NCBI RefSeq assembly: GCF_001005295.1
Contig: NZ_LBMK01000003.1
Location: 459,244 to 514,271, forward strand
Length of the DNA: 55,028 nt
Direction: 5' to 3'
DNA from: Streptomyces yangpuensis
GTDB lineage: Bacteria; Actinomycetota; Actinomycetes; Streptomycetales; Streptomycetaceae
Positions 24,571 to 33,633 of this stretch are shown here, one piece after another. The position numbers and the translations under genes were made by a program. The notes beneath the pieces are model-generated. The model made no database searches, was not told the origin of the DNA, and saw nothing but the letters and a program-made list of their open reading frames with translations. Each line of letters starts with the position of its first letter. Positions within the stretch are counted from its first letter, which is position 1.

Positions 24571-25416
24571 ATGTCGAACACCCTTGATGCCTCCGGAGTC
24601 GGCGGGGACACCCCGAACCTCGACTTCGACGGCACGACCCCGTACGAGGACTACGTCCAGGCGGACGTCCTCACCCACCTCCAGCACCTCCGCTCGGACG
24701 ACCCCGGCGAGATGGTCTTCCTGGTCACGACCCAGGTCATGGAGCTGTGGTTCACGGTCATCGTCCACGAGTGGGAAACCGCCGCGAACGCGCTGCGCGA
24801 GGACCGCATCCCGGTCGCGATGGACGCGCTGAAACGTTCCCTTCGTGAGCTGGAGGCCCTCAACGCCTCCTGGCGCCCGCTCGCCCAGCTCACCCCGGCG
24901 CAGTTCAACGCCTACCGCGGCGCCCTCGGTGAGGGTTCCGGTTTCCAGTCGGCGATGTACCGCCGGATGGAGTTCCTGCTCGGTGAGAAGTCCGCCTCCA
25001 TGCTGGTGCCGCACCGCGGCGCACCGCGCGTCCACGCGGAGCTGGAGAAGGCTCTCCAGGAGCCGAGCCTCTACGACGAGGTGCTGCGCCTGCTGGCCCG
25101 CCGCGGCCTGCCGGTCCCGGAGTCCGTCCTGGACCGCGACCTCTCGCAGCGCTACGAGGCCTCGGCCGAGGTCGAGGCCGTCTGGACCGGCCTGTACGCC
25201 GCCCCCGACGAGCACCTGGACCTCCACCGGCTCGGCGAGGTCCTCACCGACGTCGCCGAACTCGTCTGGCGCTGGCGCAACGACCACCTGGTGGCCACCC
25301 GCCGCGCGATGGGCGCGAAGACCGGCACGGGCGGTTCGGCCGGTGTGACATGGCTGGAGAAGCGCGCGACGAAGAACGTCTTCCCGGAGCTCTGGACGGC
25401 GCGCAGCCATGTCTGA
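24571..25416 (+). CDS. kynA: tryptophan 2,3-dioxygenase
   Basis: A 281-residue heme enzyme that opens tryptophan to N-formylkynurenine. YEDYVQADVLTHLQ, VTTQVMELWFTVIVHEW (substrate-binding His66) and the probable heme ligand His in WRNDHLVATRRAMG (about residue 239) are present. The ATG at 24571 follows GAGGAG; an earlier in-frame ATG lacks a ribosome site. It overlaps kynU by eight bases, so the two are translationally coupled. Confidence 0.96.
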   Translation: MSNTLDASGVGGDTPNLDFDGTTPYEDYVQADVLTHLQHLRSDDPGEMVFLVTTQVMELWFTVIVHEWETAANALREDRIPVAMDALKRSLRELEALNASWRPLAQLTPAQFNAYRGALGEGSGFQSAMYRRMEFLLGEKSASMLVPHRGAPRVHAELEKALQEPSLYDEVLRLLARRGLPVPESVLDRDLSQRYEASAEVEAVWTGLYAAPDEHLDLHRLGEVLTDVAELVWRWRNDHLVATRRAMGAKTGTGGSAGVTWLEKRATKNVFPELWTARSHV

Positions 25417-26620
25417 GACCTTCACGGACCCCGGGACCGACCTGCGCGACCGCGCGGCGGCCCTGGACGCCGCCGACGAGCTCGCGAAGCTGCGCGAGCG
25501 CTTCACGCTCCCCGACGGCGTCGTCTACCTGGACGGCAACTCGCTCGGTGCGCTCCCGGCGGGCGTGGCCGCGACCACCGCCGACGTCGTCGCCCGGCAG
25601 TGGGGCGAGCTCCTCATCCGCTCCTGGGAGGAGAGCGGCTGGTGGACCGCGCCCGAGCGGATAGGCGACAAGATCGCCCCGCTGGTCGGCGCTGCCCCCG
25701 GCCAGGTCGTCGTCGGCGACTCCACCAGCGTCAACCTCTTCAAGGCCCTGGTCGGCGGCGCCCGCCTCGCGGCTCCCGGCCGGACGAAGCTGCTGGTCGA
25801 CTCCGCCACCTTCCCCACCGACGGCTACATCGCCCGGTCGGCGGCGCGGCTGGCGGGCCTGACCGTCGTCCCGGTCGACCCCTCGCGGGCGGCGGAGGCG
25901 ATGGACGCGGACACCGCCGTGGTGCTCCTCAACCACGTCGACTACCGCAGCGGCCGGCTCCACGACCTGCCGGCCCTCACGGCGGCGGCCCGCGCCGCCG
26001 GCGCGGTCGTCGTCTGGGATCTCTGCCACTCCGCGGGCGCCCTGCCCGTCGGGCTCGACGAGCACGACGTCGACCTGGCGGTGGGCTGCACGTACAAGTA
26101 CCTCAACGGGGGCCCCGGCGCCCCCGCGTACCTGTACATCGCCGCCCGTCACCAGGACGCCTTCGACTCCCCCCTCCCCGGCTGGAACGGTCACGCGGAT
26201 CCCTTCGCGATGACACCGGACTACGAGGCGGCGCGGGGTGCGACCCGCGGCCGCGTAGGCACCCCGGACATCCTGTCCATGCTCGCGCTGGAGTCGGCGC
26301 TCGACGCCTGGGACGGCGTCGCCGTCGAGGCGGTGCGCGCCAAGTCCCTCGCCCTGACCGATTTCTTCCTTCAATGTGTGGCGGCGTACGTCCCGCAGGG
26401 CCTGGTGGAGTCGGTCACCCCGGCCGAGCACGAGCACCGTGGCAGCCAGGTCTCGCTGCGGTGTGAGAACGCCCGCGAGGTCATGGGTGAGCTCATCGCC
26501 CGGGGTGTCATCGGGGACTTCCGCGCACCCGACGTCCTGCGCTTCGGCTTCACCCCGCTCTACGTCGGTTTCGCCGACGCGGAGCGCGCAGCGCGCACCC
26601 TGGGTCACATTTTCGGGTGA
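25409..26620 (+). CDS. kynU: kynureninase
   Basis: A 403-residue PLP enzyme that cleaves kynurenine to anthranilate and alanine. Motifs include VVYLDGNSLGALP, VVGDSTSVNLFKAL, VVWDLCHSAGALPVGLDEHDVDLAVG and the PLP lysine in CTYKYLNGGPGAPA (about residue 230). With KynA and a formamidase it forms the tryptophan-to-anthranilate route, and its start lies within the end of kynA. Confidence 0.97.
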   Translation: MSETFTDPGTDLRDRAAALDAADELAKLRERFTLPDGVVYLDGNSLGALPAGVAATTADVVARQWGELLIRSWEESGWWTAPERIGDKIAPLVGAAPGQVVVGDSTSVNLFKALVGGARLAAPGRTKLLVDSATFPTDGYIARSAARLAGLTVVPVDPSRAAEAMDADTAVVLLNHVDYRSGRLHDLPALTAAARAAGAVVVWDLCHSAGALPVGLDEHDVDLAVGCTYKYLNGGPGAPAYLYIAARHQDAFDSPLPGWNGHADPFAMTPDYEAARGATRGRVGTPDILSMLALESALDAWDGVAVEAVRAKSLALTDFFLQCVAAYVPQGLVESVTPAEHEHRGSQVSLRCENAREVMGELIARGVIGDFRAPDVLRFGFTPLYVGFADAERAARTLGHIFG

Positions 26621-26648
26621 CGGGGTAGCGAAACGTCACATCGCTGGG

Positions 26649-26676
26649 CGGGCGGGGCTACGGCTCCGTCCGCCCG
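26649..26676 (+). terminator. hairpin after kynU
   Basis: CGGGCGG (26649-26655) pairs with CCGCCCG (26670-26676) across a GC-rich loop, 28 bases after the kynU stop. It is a modest stem, so read-through to the hydrolase is possible. Confidence 0.45.
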
Positions 26677-26791
26677 GTCATATTCCGGGCCCCGCACGGA
26701 ACCTGCTGTTCCAGACTGATACGGTCCCGCTCTGCCGGAACACCGGAACATCTGTCCCCGCTGTCCCACGCGTTACCGAGAGGTTGAGCCG

Positions 26792-27670
26792 ATGACGGAC
26801 CCCGCCGCCGTGGAACGGGACGCCGCCGAGGCCGCCTCGGCCTTCGCCCATCCGGCGGTCGCGCCGGACGTGACGGCCGCGTACGGCGAACACCCGGACC
26901 ACGTCGTCGACTTCTACGCCCCGCGCGGCGAGACCGGGGGCCCCGTGCCGCTGGTGGTGGTCCTGCACGGCGGCGCGTGGCGGGCCCCCTACGACAGGCA
27001 GCACATCACGCCCTTCGCGGACTTCCTGGCCCGGCGAGGTTTCGCCGTCGCCAACGTCGAGTACCGGCGCGGGAGTTCCCTGCCGCACCAGGACGCCGAG
27101 GGGCCGGTCGCCGGGCGCTGGCCGGAGACCTTCGACGACGTCGCCGCGGCGATGGACGCCCTGCCGGGCCTCGTCGGGACTGCCCTGCCGCAGGCGGACG
27201 TCCGGCGCGTGGTCGTCACCGGCCACTCGGCGGGCGGCCACCTCGCGCTGTGGGCCGCGGCCCGGCACGTGCTCCCGTACGGCTCCCCGTGGCGGCTGCC
27301 GGACCCGCCGATGCTGCGCGGGGTGGTGGCGCTGGCGCCGATCGCGGACTTCGCGGTGGCGGAGGAGCTGGGCGTGTGCGGCGGGGCGAGCGCGCAACTG
27401 CTGGGTGGCGCGGATCACTGGGACGAGCGGCTGCCGTCGGCCGACCCGGCGTCGCTGCTGCCGACCGGCATCGCCACGACGGTGGTCCACGGCCGGGACG
27501 ACATCGTGGTCCCGCAGCAGGTGGCCGAGGCGTACGTGGCGGCGGCGGCCAAGGCGGGGGAGATGGTGGGGCTGACCCTCCTCGACGGGGTCGGGCACTT
27601 CCCGCTGATCGATCCGGCGGCGGACGCCTGTGCGGTGGTCGCGGAGGAGATCTCCCAGCTGGCCTGGTAG
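26792..27670 (+). CDS. alpha/beta hydrolase, candidate kynurenine formamidase
   Basis: 292 residues with VVVLHGGAWRAPYD (oxyanion HGGxW, typical of the HSL/arylformamidase branch), the nucleophile in VTGHSAGGHLALW, the acid in HGRDDIVVP, and the histidine in DGVGHFPL. Members with an HGGxW motif next to kynA and kynU often hydrolyse N-formylkynurenine, which would complete the pathway; this is inference from position. It lies 171 bp after kynU behind a weak hairpin. A carboxylesterase role is the alternative. Confidence 0.82.
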   Translation: MTDPAAVERDAAEAASAFAHPAVAPDVTAAYGEHPDHVVDFYAPRGETGGPVPLVVVLHGGAWRAPYDRQHITPFADFLARRGFAVANVEYRRGSSLPHQDAEGPVAGRWPETFDDVAAAMDALPGLVGTALPQADVRRVVVTGHSAGGHLALWAAARHVLPYGSPWRLPDPPMLRGVVALAPIADFAVAEELGVCGGASAQLLGGADHWDERLPSADPASLLPTGIATTVVHGRDDIVVPQQVAEAYVAAAAKAGEMVGLTLLDGVGHFPLIDPAADACAVVAEEISQLAW

Positions 27671-27696
27671 CGGACTCCTGGTGCAGGCAGGCAGGC

Positions 27697-27789
27697 AGCG
27701 GCGAGCACGGCATCGTCCGCTTCTGGAACCAGGGCTGGAAGGACGCCGACCTGATCGTCGACTGCTACGGCATCTACGAGACCGACTGA
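27697..27789 (+). pseudogene. remnant C-terminus of a RLLDTR-repeat secreted protein
   Basis: A reading frame of 30 codons ending at 27789 encodes HGIVRFWNQGW, DLIVDCYGIYETD. This matches the last residues of the two intact secreted proteins downstream (FWNQGWDKTDLVVDIFGYYESN and FWNQGWEDTDLLVDLLAVYKTD), including the final acidic residue before the stop. No start or upstream domain remains, so this is the leftover tail of a third tandem copy. The flanking bases contain a GCAG repeat (27684-27696) that may mark the deletion junction. Confidence 0.85.
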
Positions 27790-27945
27790 TCCGCCGGTCC
27801 TCGCCCGTTCTTCCTGGACATAGGGATCGGTTCGGGACAGAAACGAGCCAACTCCCCTTGCTCGCACATGTTTTCGCGATCTCGCGGGTGAAGATCTGTG
27901 TACCCTGAAGCCCAGACCTGAGCACGTTCAAAAATGGGGGGATCG

Positions 27946-29616
27946 GTGCGCAGTCGCCGTCTCGTAATTTCCGTCGCCGTCATAGCGGCCACCATCGGTC
28001 TCGCGCCGGGCATCGCCCACGCCGCGGAGCCGGTCGCGCAGGAGCCGGTCGCGCAAGGGGTGGGCGCGCCCGCCGTGGACCTGGCCAAGGCCGCGGCGCC
28101 GAACCTGAGCACCTTCAAGAGCCCGGCGGAACGTTCCGTCCGCAAGGCCCTGCCCGGCTCCAAGGGCGGGGTCTCCGCCCAGCAGGCGGCCGGCAACCCG
28201 GACCTGGCCCTCGTCCTGAACGCCGCGGCCACCACCGCGCACGCGTTCGACCTGGAAACCACCGTCATCAGTGCCGACTCCACCCTGAAGGTCACCGTCG
28301 ACTGGGGCGACGGCAGCACCCCCGACGGCATGGACGCGTACGGCTCGACCGTGCTGAAGAGCAGTCACACCTACGCGCAGCTCGGTCAGTACACCGTCCG
28401 GGTCACCGTGACCGACCCGGCCAACCAGGCCGAGGTCGTCAACGACTTCCAGGTCATGACCGCCGGTTCGGACTTCGTCGCGCACACCCCGACCCGTCTG
28501 CTGGACACCCGCGACGGGACCGGCGCGGTCCGGGGCAAGGTCCCGGCGTACGGCTCGACCCGCGTGAAGGTCGGCGGCAACGGGGCGATTCCGGAGGGGG
28601 TCACCGCCGTCGCCCTCAACGTGACCGTCACGAACACCACCAGCGGCGGCCACATCACGGCCTTCGCGGAGGACACCGAGCGGCCGACGACCTCGAACGT
28701 GAACTTCGAGGCGCGCCAGTCCGTCCCGAACCTGGTCATCGTGCCCGTCGGCAAGAACGGCTACGTCGAGCTCGCCAACCGCGGCTCGGAGTCCGTCGAC
28801 CTGATCGCGGACGTGACCGGCTACTTCACGCGCACCGACGCCGCCGGCTACACGCCGATGACGCCGGTCCGGTTCGTCGACACCCGTGAGGGCCTCGGCG
28901 CCACCCGGGGCCAGGTGGCCGGGCAGAAGACCTTCGGTACGAGGATCAGCGGCCTGCGCGGAGTGCCGGAGGGCATCACGGCCGTGGCGCTGAACGTGAC
29001 GGTGACCAACCCGAGGGAGGCCGGGCACCTGTCCGTCTTCCCCGGCGGCGGGAACGTCCCGATCACCTCCAACCTGAACTTCACCGCGGGCCAGACGGTC
29101 GCGAACGCGGTGATCGTGCCGGTCGGCCCCGACGGCACCATCAACGTGCGCAACGGCGCCTGGGCCGGTACGGACGTGATCGTCGACGTCGTCGGCTACT
29201 ACAGCACCGACAGCAAGGCCGCCTACATGCCGATCAAGTCGGTCCGGCTGCTCGACACCCGCGACCCGCGCTGGACTCACGGTCCGATGCTGGGCCGCGG
29301 CTACATCTGGCAGGCGCTGTCCGTGGACGAACCCGGCATCGCCGGCTACGTACTCAACACCACGGTCACCAACACCGCCGGCGCGGGCTTCCTGTCGGTC
29401 GCCCCGGACCCGAACACGCGCGAGCAGTACCGCCAGGGCCGCCAGGTCTTCCCGGAGCGCCCCACCGCCTCGACCCTGAACTGGACGGCCGGCAAGACCG
29501 TCCCGAACCTGGTCCAGGCAGGCTCCGGGAAGAACGGCATCGTCGACTTCTGGAACCAGGGCTGGGACAAGACCGATCTCGTCGTCGACATCTTCGGCTA
29601 CTACGAGAGCAACTGA
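27946..29616 (+). CDS. secreted PKD/RLLDTR-repeat protein, copy A
   Basis: 556 residues from GTG 27946; GGGGGGATCG lies just upstream, and the same leader is conserved in copy B (an in-frame ATG four codons earlier overlaps that site). A signal peptide (RSRRLVISVAVIAATIGLAPGIAHA) is followed by an Ala/Pro linker and a PKD-like domain (VDWGDGSTP, SHTYAQLGQYTVRVTVTD). Three ~115-residue units then begin RLLDTRDG, RFVDTREG and RLLDTRDP, with AVALNVTVTN, TSNVNF and IVPVG inside. The protein is predicted to be exported. It has no enzyme motif. These units are common in actinobacterial surface proteins of unknown function. Confidence 0.87.
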   Translation: MRSRRLVISVAVIAATIGLAPGIAHAAEPVAQEPVAQGVGAPAVDLAKAAAPNLSTFKSPAERSVRKALPGSKGGVSAQQAAGNPDLALVLNAAATTAHAFDLETTVISADSTLKVTVDWGDGSTPDGMDAYGSTVLKSSHTYAQLGQYTVRVTVTDPANQAEVVNDFQVMTAGSDFVAHTPTRLLDTRDGTGAVRGKVPAYGSTRVKVGGNGAIPEGVTAVALNVTVTNTTSGGHITAFAEDTERPTTSNVNFEARQSVPNLVIVPVGKNGYVELANRGSESVDLIADVTGYFTRTDAAGYTPMTPVRFVDTREGLGATRGQVAGQKTFGTRISGLRGVPEGITAVALNVTVTNPREAGHLSVFPGGGNVPITSNLNFTAGQTVANAVIVPVGPDGTINVRNGAWAGTDVIVDVVGYYSTDSKAAYMPIKSVRLLDTRDPRWTHGPMLGRGYIWQALSVDEPGIAGYVLNTTVTNTAGAGFLSVAPDPNTREQYRQGRQVFPERPTASTLNWTAGKTVPNLVQAGSGKNGIVDFWNQGWDKTDLVVDIFGYYESN

Positions 29617-29628
29617 TCCACCGCCGGG

Positions 29629-29662
29629 CGCCCCGGGGGACGGCCTCGGCCTCCCCGGGGCG
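29629..29662. terminator. bidirectional terminator between copy A and the MASE1 gene
   Basis: CGCCCCGGGG (29629-29638) pairs perfectly with CCCCGGGGCG (29653-29662) in the 47-bp gap between convergent genes. Confidence 0.8.
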
Positions 29663-29663
29663 T

Positions 29664-30647
29664 TCAGCGTTCGGGCGGTCTGCCGCCCGGGGCCAGGTGC
29701 TCCACCAGTTCGGCCAGGTCCTCGCAGACCTGCTCGATCCGCAGCCGTACGTTGTTCTGCTCGGTGACCAGCGCGGACAGCAGCAGCCCCGTGAGCGCGG
29801 CCGCTCCGTTGAGGGCCTGCAGGTTGACCATCAGCTCCAGCAGGCTGTACTCGGTGAACGGTCCGGCGTGATCGTGCGCCGCCGAGATCGCCAGGACCGA
29901 GATCAACAGGGTGCACGGCGCGCTCCCGGCGAACTGGAAGCGTACGGCCGCCCAGATCAGCAGCGGGAAGACGAGGAAGAGCACGGACAGGTGGCTCCGG
30001 GTGGCCACGAGGGTGACGATCACGGATGTGACCGCCAGGGCCGACACCTCGGCCAGCCGGTAGTCGTCCCGGGGCAGCCGGGCCCGGCGCAGGACCAGCA
30101 GCAGCGGGGTCACCACGAGCACCCCCATGGCGTCGCCGACCCACCAGGCCGCCCACACCGGCCAGAATTCGCTCCGGGGCAGATCGCCGTGGAGGACGAG
30201 GGTCCAGGTCCCGGCGGTCGCGCTGAGCAGCATCGGCAGCAGACCGCCCAGGAAGACGAGCGCCAGCGCGTCCCGCAGCCGGTCCATCTGTGGGCGGAAG
30301 TCCACCCGGCGCAGCATCAGGTACGCGCACACCGGCGCGAGGGTGTTCCCGGCGAGGATGCCGAGGTCGCTGAAGTCGAATGTGCTGATGCGTTCGATGG
30401 CGAAGTAGGTGCCGAGGGAGATCCCCGGCCAGACCCGCAGGCCCAGCCAGAACAGAGCGGCCAGCGCGATGCCGGTGGGCAGCCACAGCGGGGTGACCTC
30501 GGCGCCGTCGACGGTCACGCTCTGGCGCAGGCCGATCCGCCCGCCGATGTAGTAGGCGACGGCGACAGCGAGGATCAGCAGGAGCAGTTCGGCCGGACGT
30601 CGCCATCCCTCGGTGCGCACCGCATCATCAGACAACAGCCCACGCAC
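29664..30647 (-). CDS. MASE1-domain membrane sensor-like protein
   Basis: 327 residues from GTG 30647. Eight to nine membrane segments form a MASE1 domain (AYYIGGRIGLRQSV, VTPLWLPTGIALAALFWLG, GNTLAPVCAYLMLRR, WWVGDAMGVLVVTPLLLVL). The protein ends in a short predicted helix (NNVRLRIEQVCEDLAELVEHL) without an output domain. MASE1 normally feeds GGDEF, kinase or PP2C domains. Here a PP2C phosphatase is encoded just upstream on the same strand, so the two may work as a split receptor. Confidence 0.85.
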   Translation of the reverse strand: MRGLLSDDAVRTEGWRRPAELLLLILAVAVAYYIGGRIGLRQSVTVDGAEVTPLWLPTGIALAALFWLGLRVWPGISLGTYFAIERISTFDFSDLGILAGNTLAPVCAYLMLRRVDFRPQMDRLRDALALVFLGGLLPMLLSATAGTWTLVLHGDLPRSEFWPVWAAWWVGDAMGVLVVTPLLLVLRRARLPRDDYRLAEVSALAVTSVIVTLVATRSHLSVLFLVFPLLIWAAVRFQFAGSAPCTLLISVLAISAAHDHAGPFTEYSLLELMVNLQALNGAAALTGLLLSALVTEQNNVRLRIEQVCEDLAELVEHLAPGGRPPER

Positions 30648-30667
30648 GGGGCGGGGCGTGACACGCG

Positions 30668-30726
30668 CTAGTGCTGTGGCCGGAAAGGTTTGCCGACCCG
30701 GTGAACCCTGCCGGTCACAGCACTAG
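30668..30726. repeat. CTAG-ended inverted repeat element, copy 1
   Basis: CTAGTGCTGTGGCCGG (30668-30683) and CCGGTCACAGCACTAG (30711-30726) match at 15 of 16 positions as inverted ends of a 59-bp element. It lies between the MASE1 and PP2C genes, and its right CTAG supplies the PP2C stop codon. Related sequences occur at 36517 and 40903. No coding capacity. Confidence 0.85.
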
Positions 30727-31574
30727 GTGAGGTCGGTGTCATCCGGTGCCGGGGCGGGTGCCGCCGCGTCGTGGCTGAGGACGAGCACCGCGGCGTCGTC
30801 GGCGTGTCCCGTCGAATCGGCCACCTTCATCACCTCGGCGGCGAGCTCGGCCGGGTCGGTGCCGGCCGCCTCCCGGACGACCCTGACCACGCGCTCCAGC
30901 CCCACTTCGAGCGGGAACCGCGGGCCCTCGACCACGCCGTCGGTGAGCAGGACGATCGATCCCGCCTGCGTCAGCCGTCGCCGGGTCACGGTGTACGGCG
31001 ATCCGGGTACCAGGTTCAGCGGCAGCCCTCCGTGGTCCTCGGCTATGCCGTACCGGCCGTCGACGGTGGCCCAGACGGCCGGGACGTGACCGGCCCGGGC
31101 GCTCTCCAGCTCCCAGGTGTCCGGGTCGAAGCGGAGCAGGCTGCAGGTCGCGAAGAGGTCGCGGTTCATCGAGAGCAGCACCTCATTGGCCCGGCTCAGC
31201 ACCTCGCCGGGGTCGACGACCACGGCGGCCACGGCGCGCAGGCAGATCCTGACCTGCCCCATGAAGGCGGCGGCGTCGACGTCGTGCCCCTGGACGTCGC
31301 CGATGCAGAAGGCGAGGGCGCCCTCCGGCAGCCGGAAGCCGTCGTACCAGTCGCCGCCGATGTCCAGGCCGTGCCGGGCGGGCGAGTACCGGGCCGCCGT
31401 GCGCAGCCCCGGCAGACACGGCAGCGCGGTGGGCAGCATCTCGCGCTGCAGGGCCTCGGCCAGTTCCACGCGGGCCTGCTGGAGCTCCACGCCCTGCCGC
31501 GCCTGCGCGGTCAGCTTGCCGAGCATGCTCAGCAGGTCGGCGCTGGCCACCCGCGGGGGACGGCGCCGGCTCAT
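30723..31574 (-). CDS. PP2C-type (SpoIIE/RsbU-like) serine phosphatase
   Basis: 283 residues from ATG 31574 (GGAG upstream). A short N-terminal helical linker (ELQQARVELAEALQREMLP) precedes the PPM phosphatase domain, with metal motifs DIGGDWYDGFRL, FCIGDVQGHDVDAA and TDGVVEG and the final DDAAVLVL. Such proteins dephosphorylate anti-sigma antagonists in partner-switching stress pathways. It lacks the usual N-terminal PAS, GAF or MASE1 sensor, which instead is encoded by the next gene. The C-terminus is clipped within the repeat element. Confidence 0.9.
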   Translation of the reverse strand: MSRRRPPRVASADLLSMLGKLTAQARQGVELQQARVELAEALQREMLPTALPCLPGLRTAARYSPARHGLDIGGDWYDGFRLPEGALAFCIGDVQGHDVDAAAFMGQVRICLRAVAAVVVDPGEVLSRANEVLLSMNRDLFATCSLLRFDPDTWELESARAGHVPAVWATVDGRYGIAEDHGGLPLNLVPGSPYTVTRRRLTQAGSIVLLTDGVVEGPRFPLEVGLERVVRVVREAAGTDPAELAAEVMKVADSTGHADDAAVLVLSHDAAAPAPAPDDTDLT

Positions 31575-31762
31575 GGATGGCTCCGACGATGGTGCATCCG
31601 TCCCTGCTTCCGCCGTGGAAAGGACCCGCCCATCATATTTCCGCCCACCCCGACCGCGCCCCCCGAGACGGCTTCGACGGGCGATCTTGCAACCGGACCG
31701 GGCTCGCACTCGTGTTCAAGGGGGACCGTGTTCGACCGTTGAAGAAGTAAATGGGGGGATCG

Positions 31763-33535
31763 GTGCGCAATCGCCGACTCGTGGTTTCCGCTGCCCTGCT
31801 GGCGGCAGGTGCAGGGCTCATACCCGGGATCGCCCAGGCGGCGCCCGGCGCGCCGGCGGGGCCCGCTGGACAGGGGGTGGCCGCGTCCACGCCTGTACCC
31901 GCACCCGTGTCCGGGGCCGCCGGGCCGGACGCGGCGCAGAAATCCGGGGGCCGGACGTTCAGCAGCCCCGCCGACCGGACGGTCGTCACCTCGCGGTCCG
32001 GCGCGCAGACCGGGGGGAACGCGCGGGTCAAGGCCACTCCGGGTGCTGAGCAGGGGGCGCAGGGCGCGCAGGCGGTGCAGGATTCGCCCACTTCGATCTA
32101 CCTGACCGCCCATACCGACGGCGCGCGCTCGATCGACCTGCGGTCCCACGTCATCGACTACGACGCCCCGGCCCTCGACATCGTCGTCGCCTGGGGCGAC
32201 GGTACGACGGACACCTACTCCCTGCCCGCCGGCGGCGGCTCCGACGCGCGGGACCTCACGCACAAGTACACCGTGCTCGGCACCTACGATGTCAAGGTCA
32301 CGGCCAAGGACACCGTCAACGGCACCGAGGCGGTGAACCAGCTCAGGTTCACGACCATTGGCGCCGAATTCACCGCACACGAGCCGACCCGGCTGCTCGA
32401 CACCCGTACGGGCGTCGGCGCCGCGAAGGCCAAGGTCGGCCCGCGCAGCTCGGTGGCCCTGAAGGTCGCGGGCGCGGCGAAGGTCCCCGCCGGGGCCACC
32501 GGGGTCGCCCTCAACGTCACCGTCACCAACACCACGGGCGCGGGCCACATCTCGGTGCAGTCCACGAAGGCCGGCGCCGAGGCCGCCGTGACGTCGAACG
32601 TGAACTTCGCCTCCGGCCAGACCGTCCCGAACCTGGTGATCGACGCGATCGGCGAGGACGGGTACGTCCACCTGTTCAATGCGGGCTGGGAGCCGGTCGA
32701 CCTGATCGCGGACGTCACCGGCTACTTCGCGCCGGCGGCCGCCAACGGCTGGGGCGCGCTGGCCCCGACCCGGGTCGTGGACACCCGCGAGGGCCTCGGT
32801 ACGGCCAAGGGGCAGGTCCCCGGTCAGGGCAGCTTCGGCGTCGAGATCGCCGGGCGGGGCGGTGTGCCGAAGACGGCCACCGCGGTGGCGGTCAACCTGA
32901 CCGCGACCAATCCGCGGTCGGCCGGTCACCTGACCGCCTATCCGAGCGGGAAGGAGGCTCCGACGACCTCGAACGTGAACTTCGCCGCCGGGCAGACCGT
33001 CGCCAACTCGGCGGTGGTGCCGATCGGGCCCGACGGGAGGATCAACGTGCGCAACGGCGGCTGGGACCCGGCCGACGTGGTGGTCGACGTCGTCGGCTAC
33101 TACACCCCCGAGAGCCGGTCCGCCCTGGTGGCCTACGGGATCCCGTACCGGCTCCTGGACACCCGCAAGGACAGCTGGGGCGGCCGGAAGGCCGGCCCGC
33201 TGAAGGCCCGTACGCACTACCCGATGCAGTTCGAGGGCGACACGACGAAGCCCGACGTCGACGGCTGGGTGCTCAACACCACGGTCACCAACACCCGCGG
33301 GAACGGCTTCCTGTCCGTGACCCCGGACCCGAACTTCTGGTCCGACTACGTGAACGGCACCGCGGTGACGCCGCCGCGGCCCGTCTCCTCGGCCCTGAAC
33401 TGGACGAAGGGCGCGACTGTCGCCAACGTCGCGCAGACGCCCGGGGGCAAGGGCGGCATGATCGACTTCTGGAACCAGGGCTGGGAGGACACCGACCTGC
33501 TCGTCGACCTGCTCGCCGTCTACAAGACGGACTGA
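31763..33535 (+). CDS. secreted PKD/RLLDTR-repeat protein, copy B
   Basis: 590 residues from GTG 31763, with the same GGGGGGATCG leader as copy A. A signal peptide (RNRRLVVSAALLAAGAGLIPGIAQA) precedes a ~90-residue Ala/Gly/Pro linker and a PKD-like segment (VVAWGDGTTD, HKYTVLGTYDVKVTAKD). Three units follow (RLLDTRTG, RVVDTREG, RLLDTRKD), with LNVTVTNTTGAGHISV and FWNQGWEDTDLLVDLL at the end. It is a clear paralogue of copy A. Its product is likely extracellular; there is no LPXTG anchor. Confidence 0.87.
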   Translation: MRNRRLVVSAALLAAGAGLIPGIAQAAPGAPAGPAGQGVAASTPVPAPVSGAAGPDAAQKSGGRTFSSPADRTVVTSRSGAQTGGNARVKATPGAEQGAQGAQAVQDSPTSIYLTAHTDGARSIDLRSHVIDYDAPALDIVVAWGDGTTDTYSLPAGGGSDARDLTHKYTVLGTYDVKVTAKDTVNGTEAVNQLRFTTIGAEFTAHEPTRLLDTRTGVGAAKAKVGPRSSVALKVAGAAKVPAGATGVALNVTVTNTTGAGHISVQSTKAGAEAAVTSNVNFASGQTVPNLVIDAIGEDGYVHLFNAGWEPVDLIADVTGYFAPAAANGWGALAPTRVVDTREGLGTAKGQVPGQGSFGVEIAGRGGVPKTATAVAVNLTATNPRSAGHLTAYPSGKEAPTTSNVNFAAGQTVANSAVVPIGPDGRINVRNGGWDPADVVVDVVGYYTPESRSALVAYGIPYRLLDTRKDSWGGRKAGPLKARTHYPMQFEGDTTKPDVDGWVLNTTVTNTRGNGFLSVTPDPNFWSDYVNGTAVTPPRPVSSALNWTKGATVANVAQTPGGKGGMIDFWNQGWEDTDLLVDLLAVYKTD

Positions 33536-33579
33536 CGGTCCGAGCGGGACGGGGGACCGAGGGCCGGGAGACCGATACG

Positions 33580-33618
33580 CCGCAGGGGCGGGACGCCGTG
33601 TGCGTCCCGCCCCTGCGG
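33580..33618. terminator. strong hairpin between copy B and purA
   Basis: A perfect 17-bp stem (33580-33596 with 33602-33618, beginning CCGCAGGGGCGG) has the 5-nt loop CGTGT. It lies between convergent genes. Confidence 0.9.
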
Positions 33619-33633
33619 TCATGACCCGCCTGC

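Noticed and set aside
27928..30606. 892-codon antisense frame over the secreted repeat protein and MASE1 region
   Set aside because: It crosses two real genes and a terminator; its composition is typical of antisense shadow.
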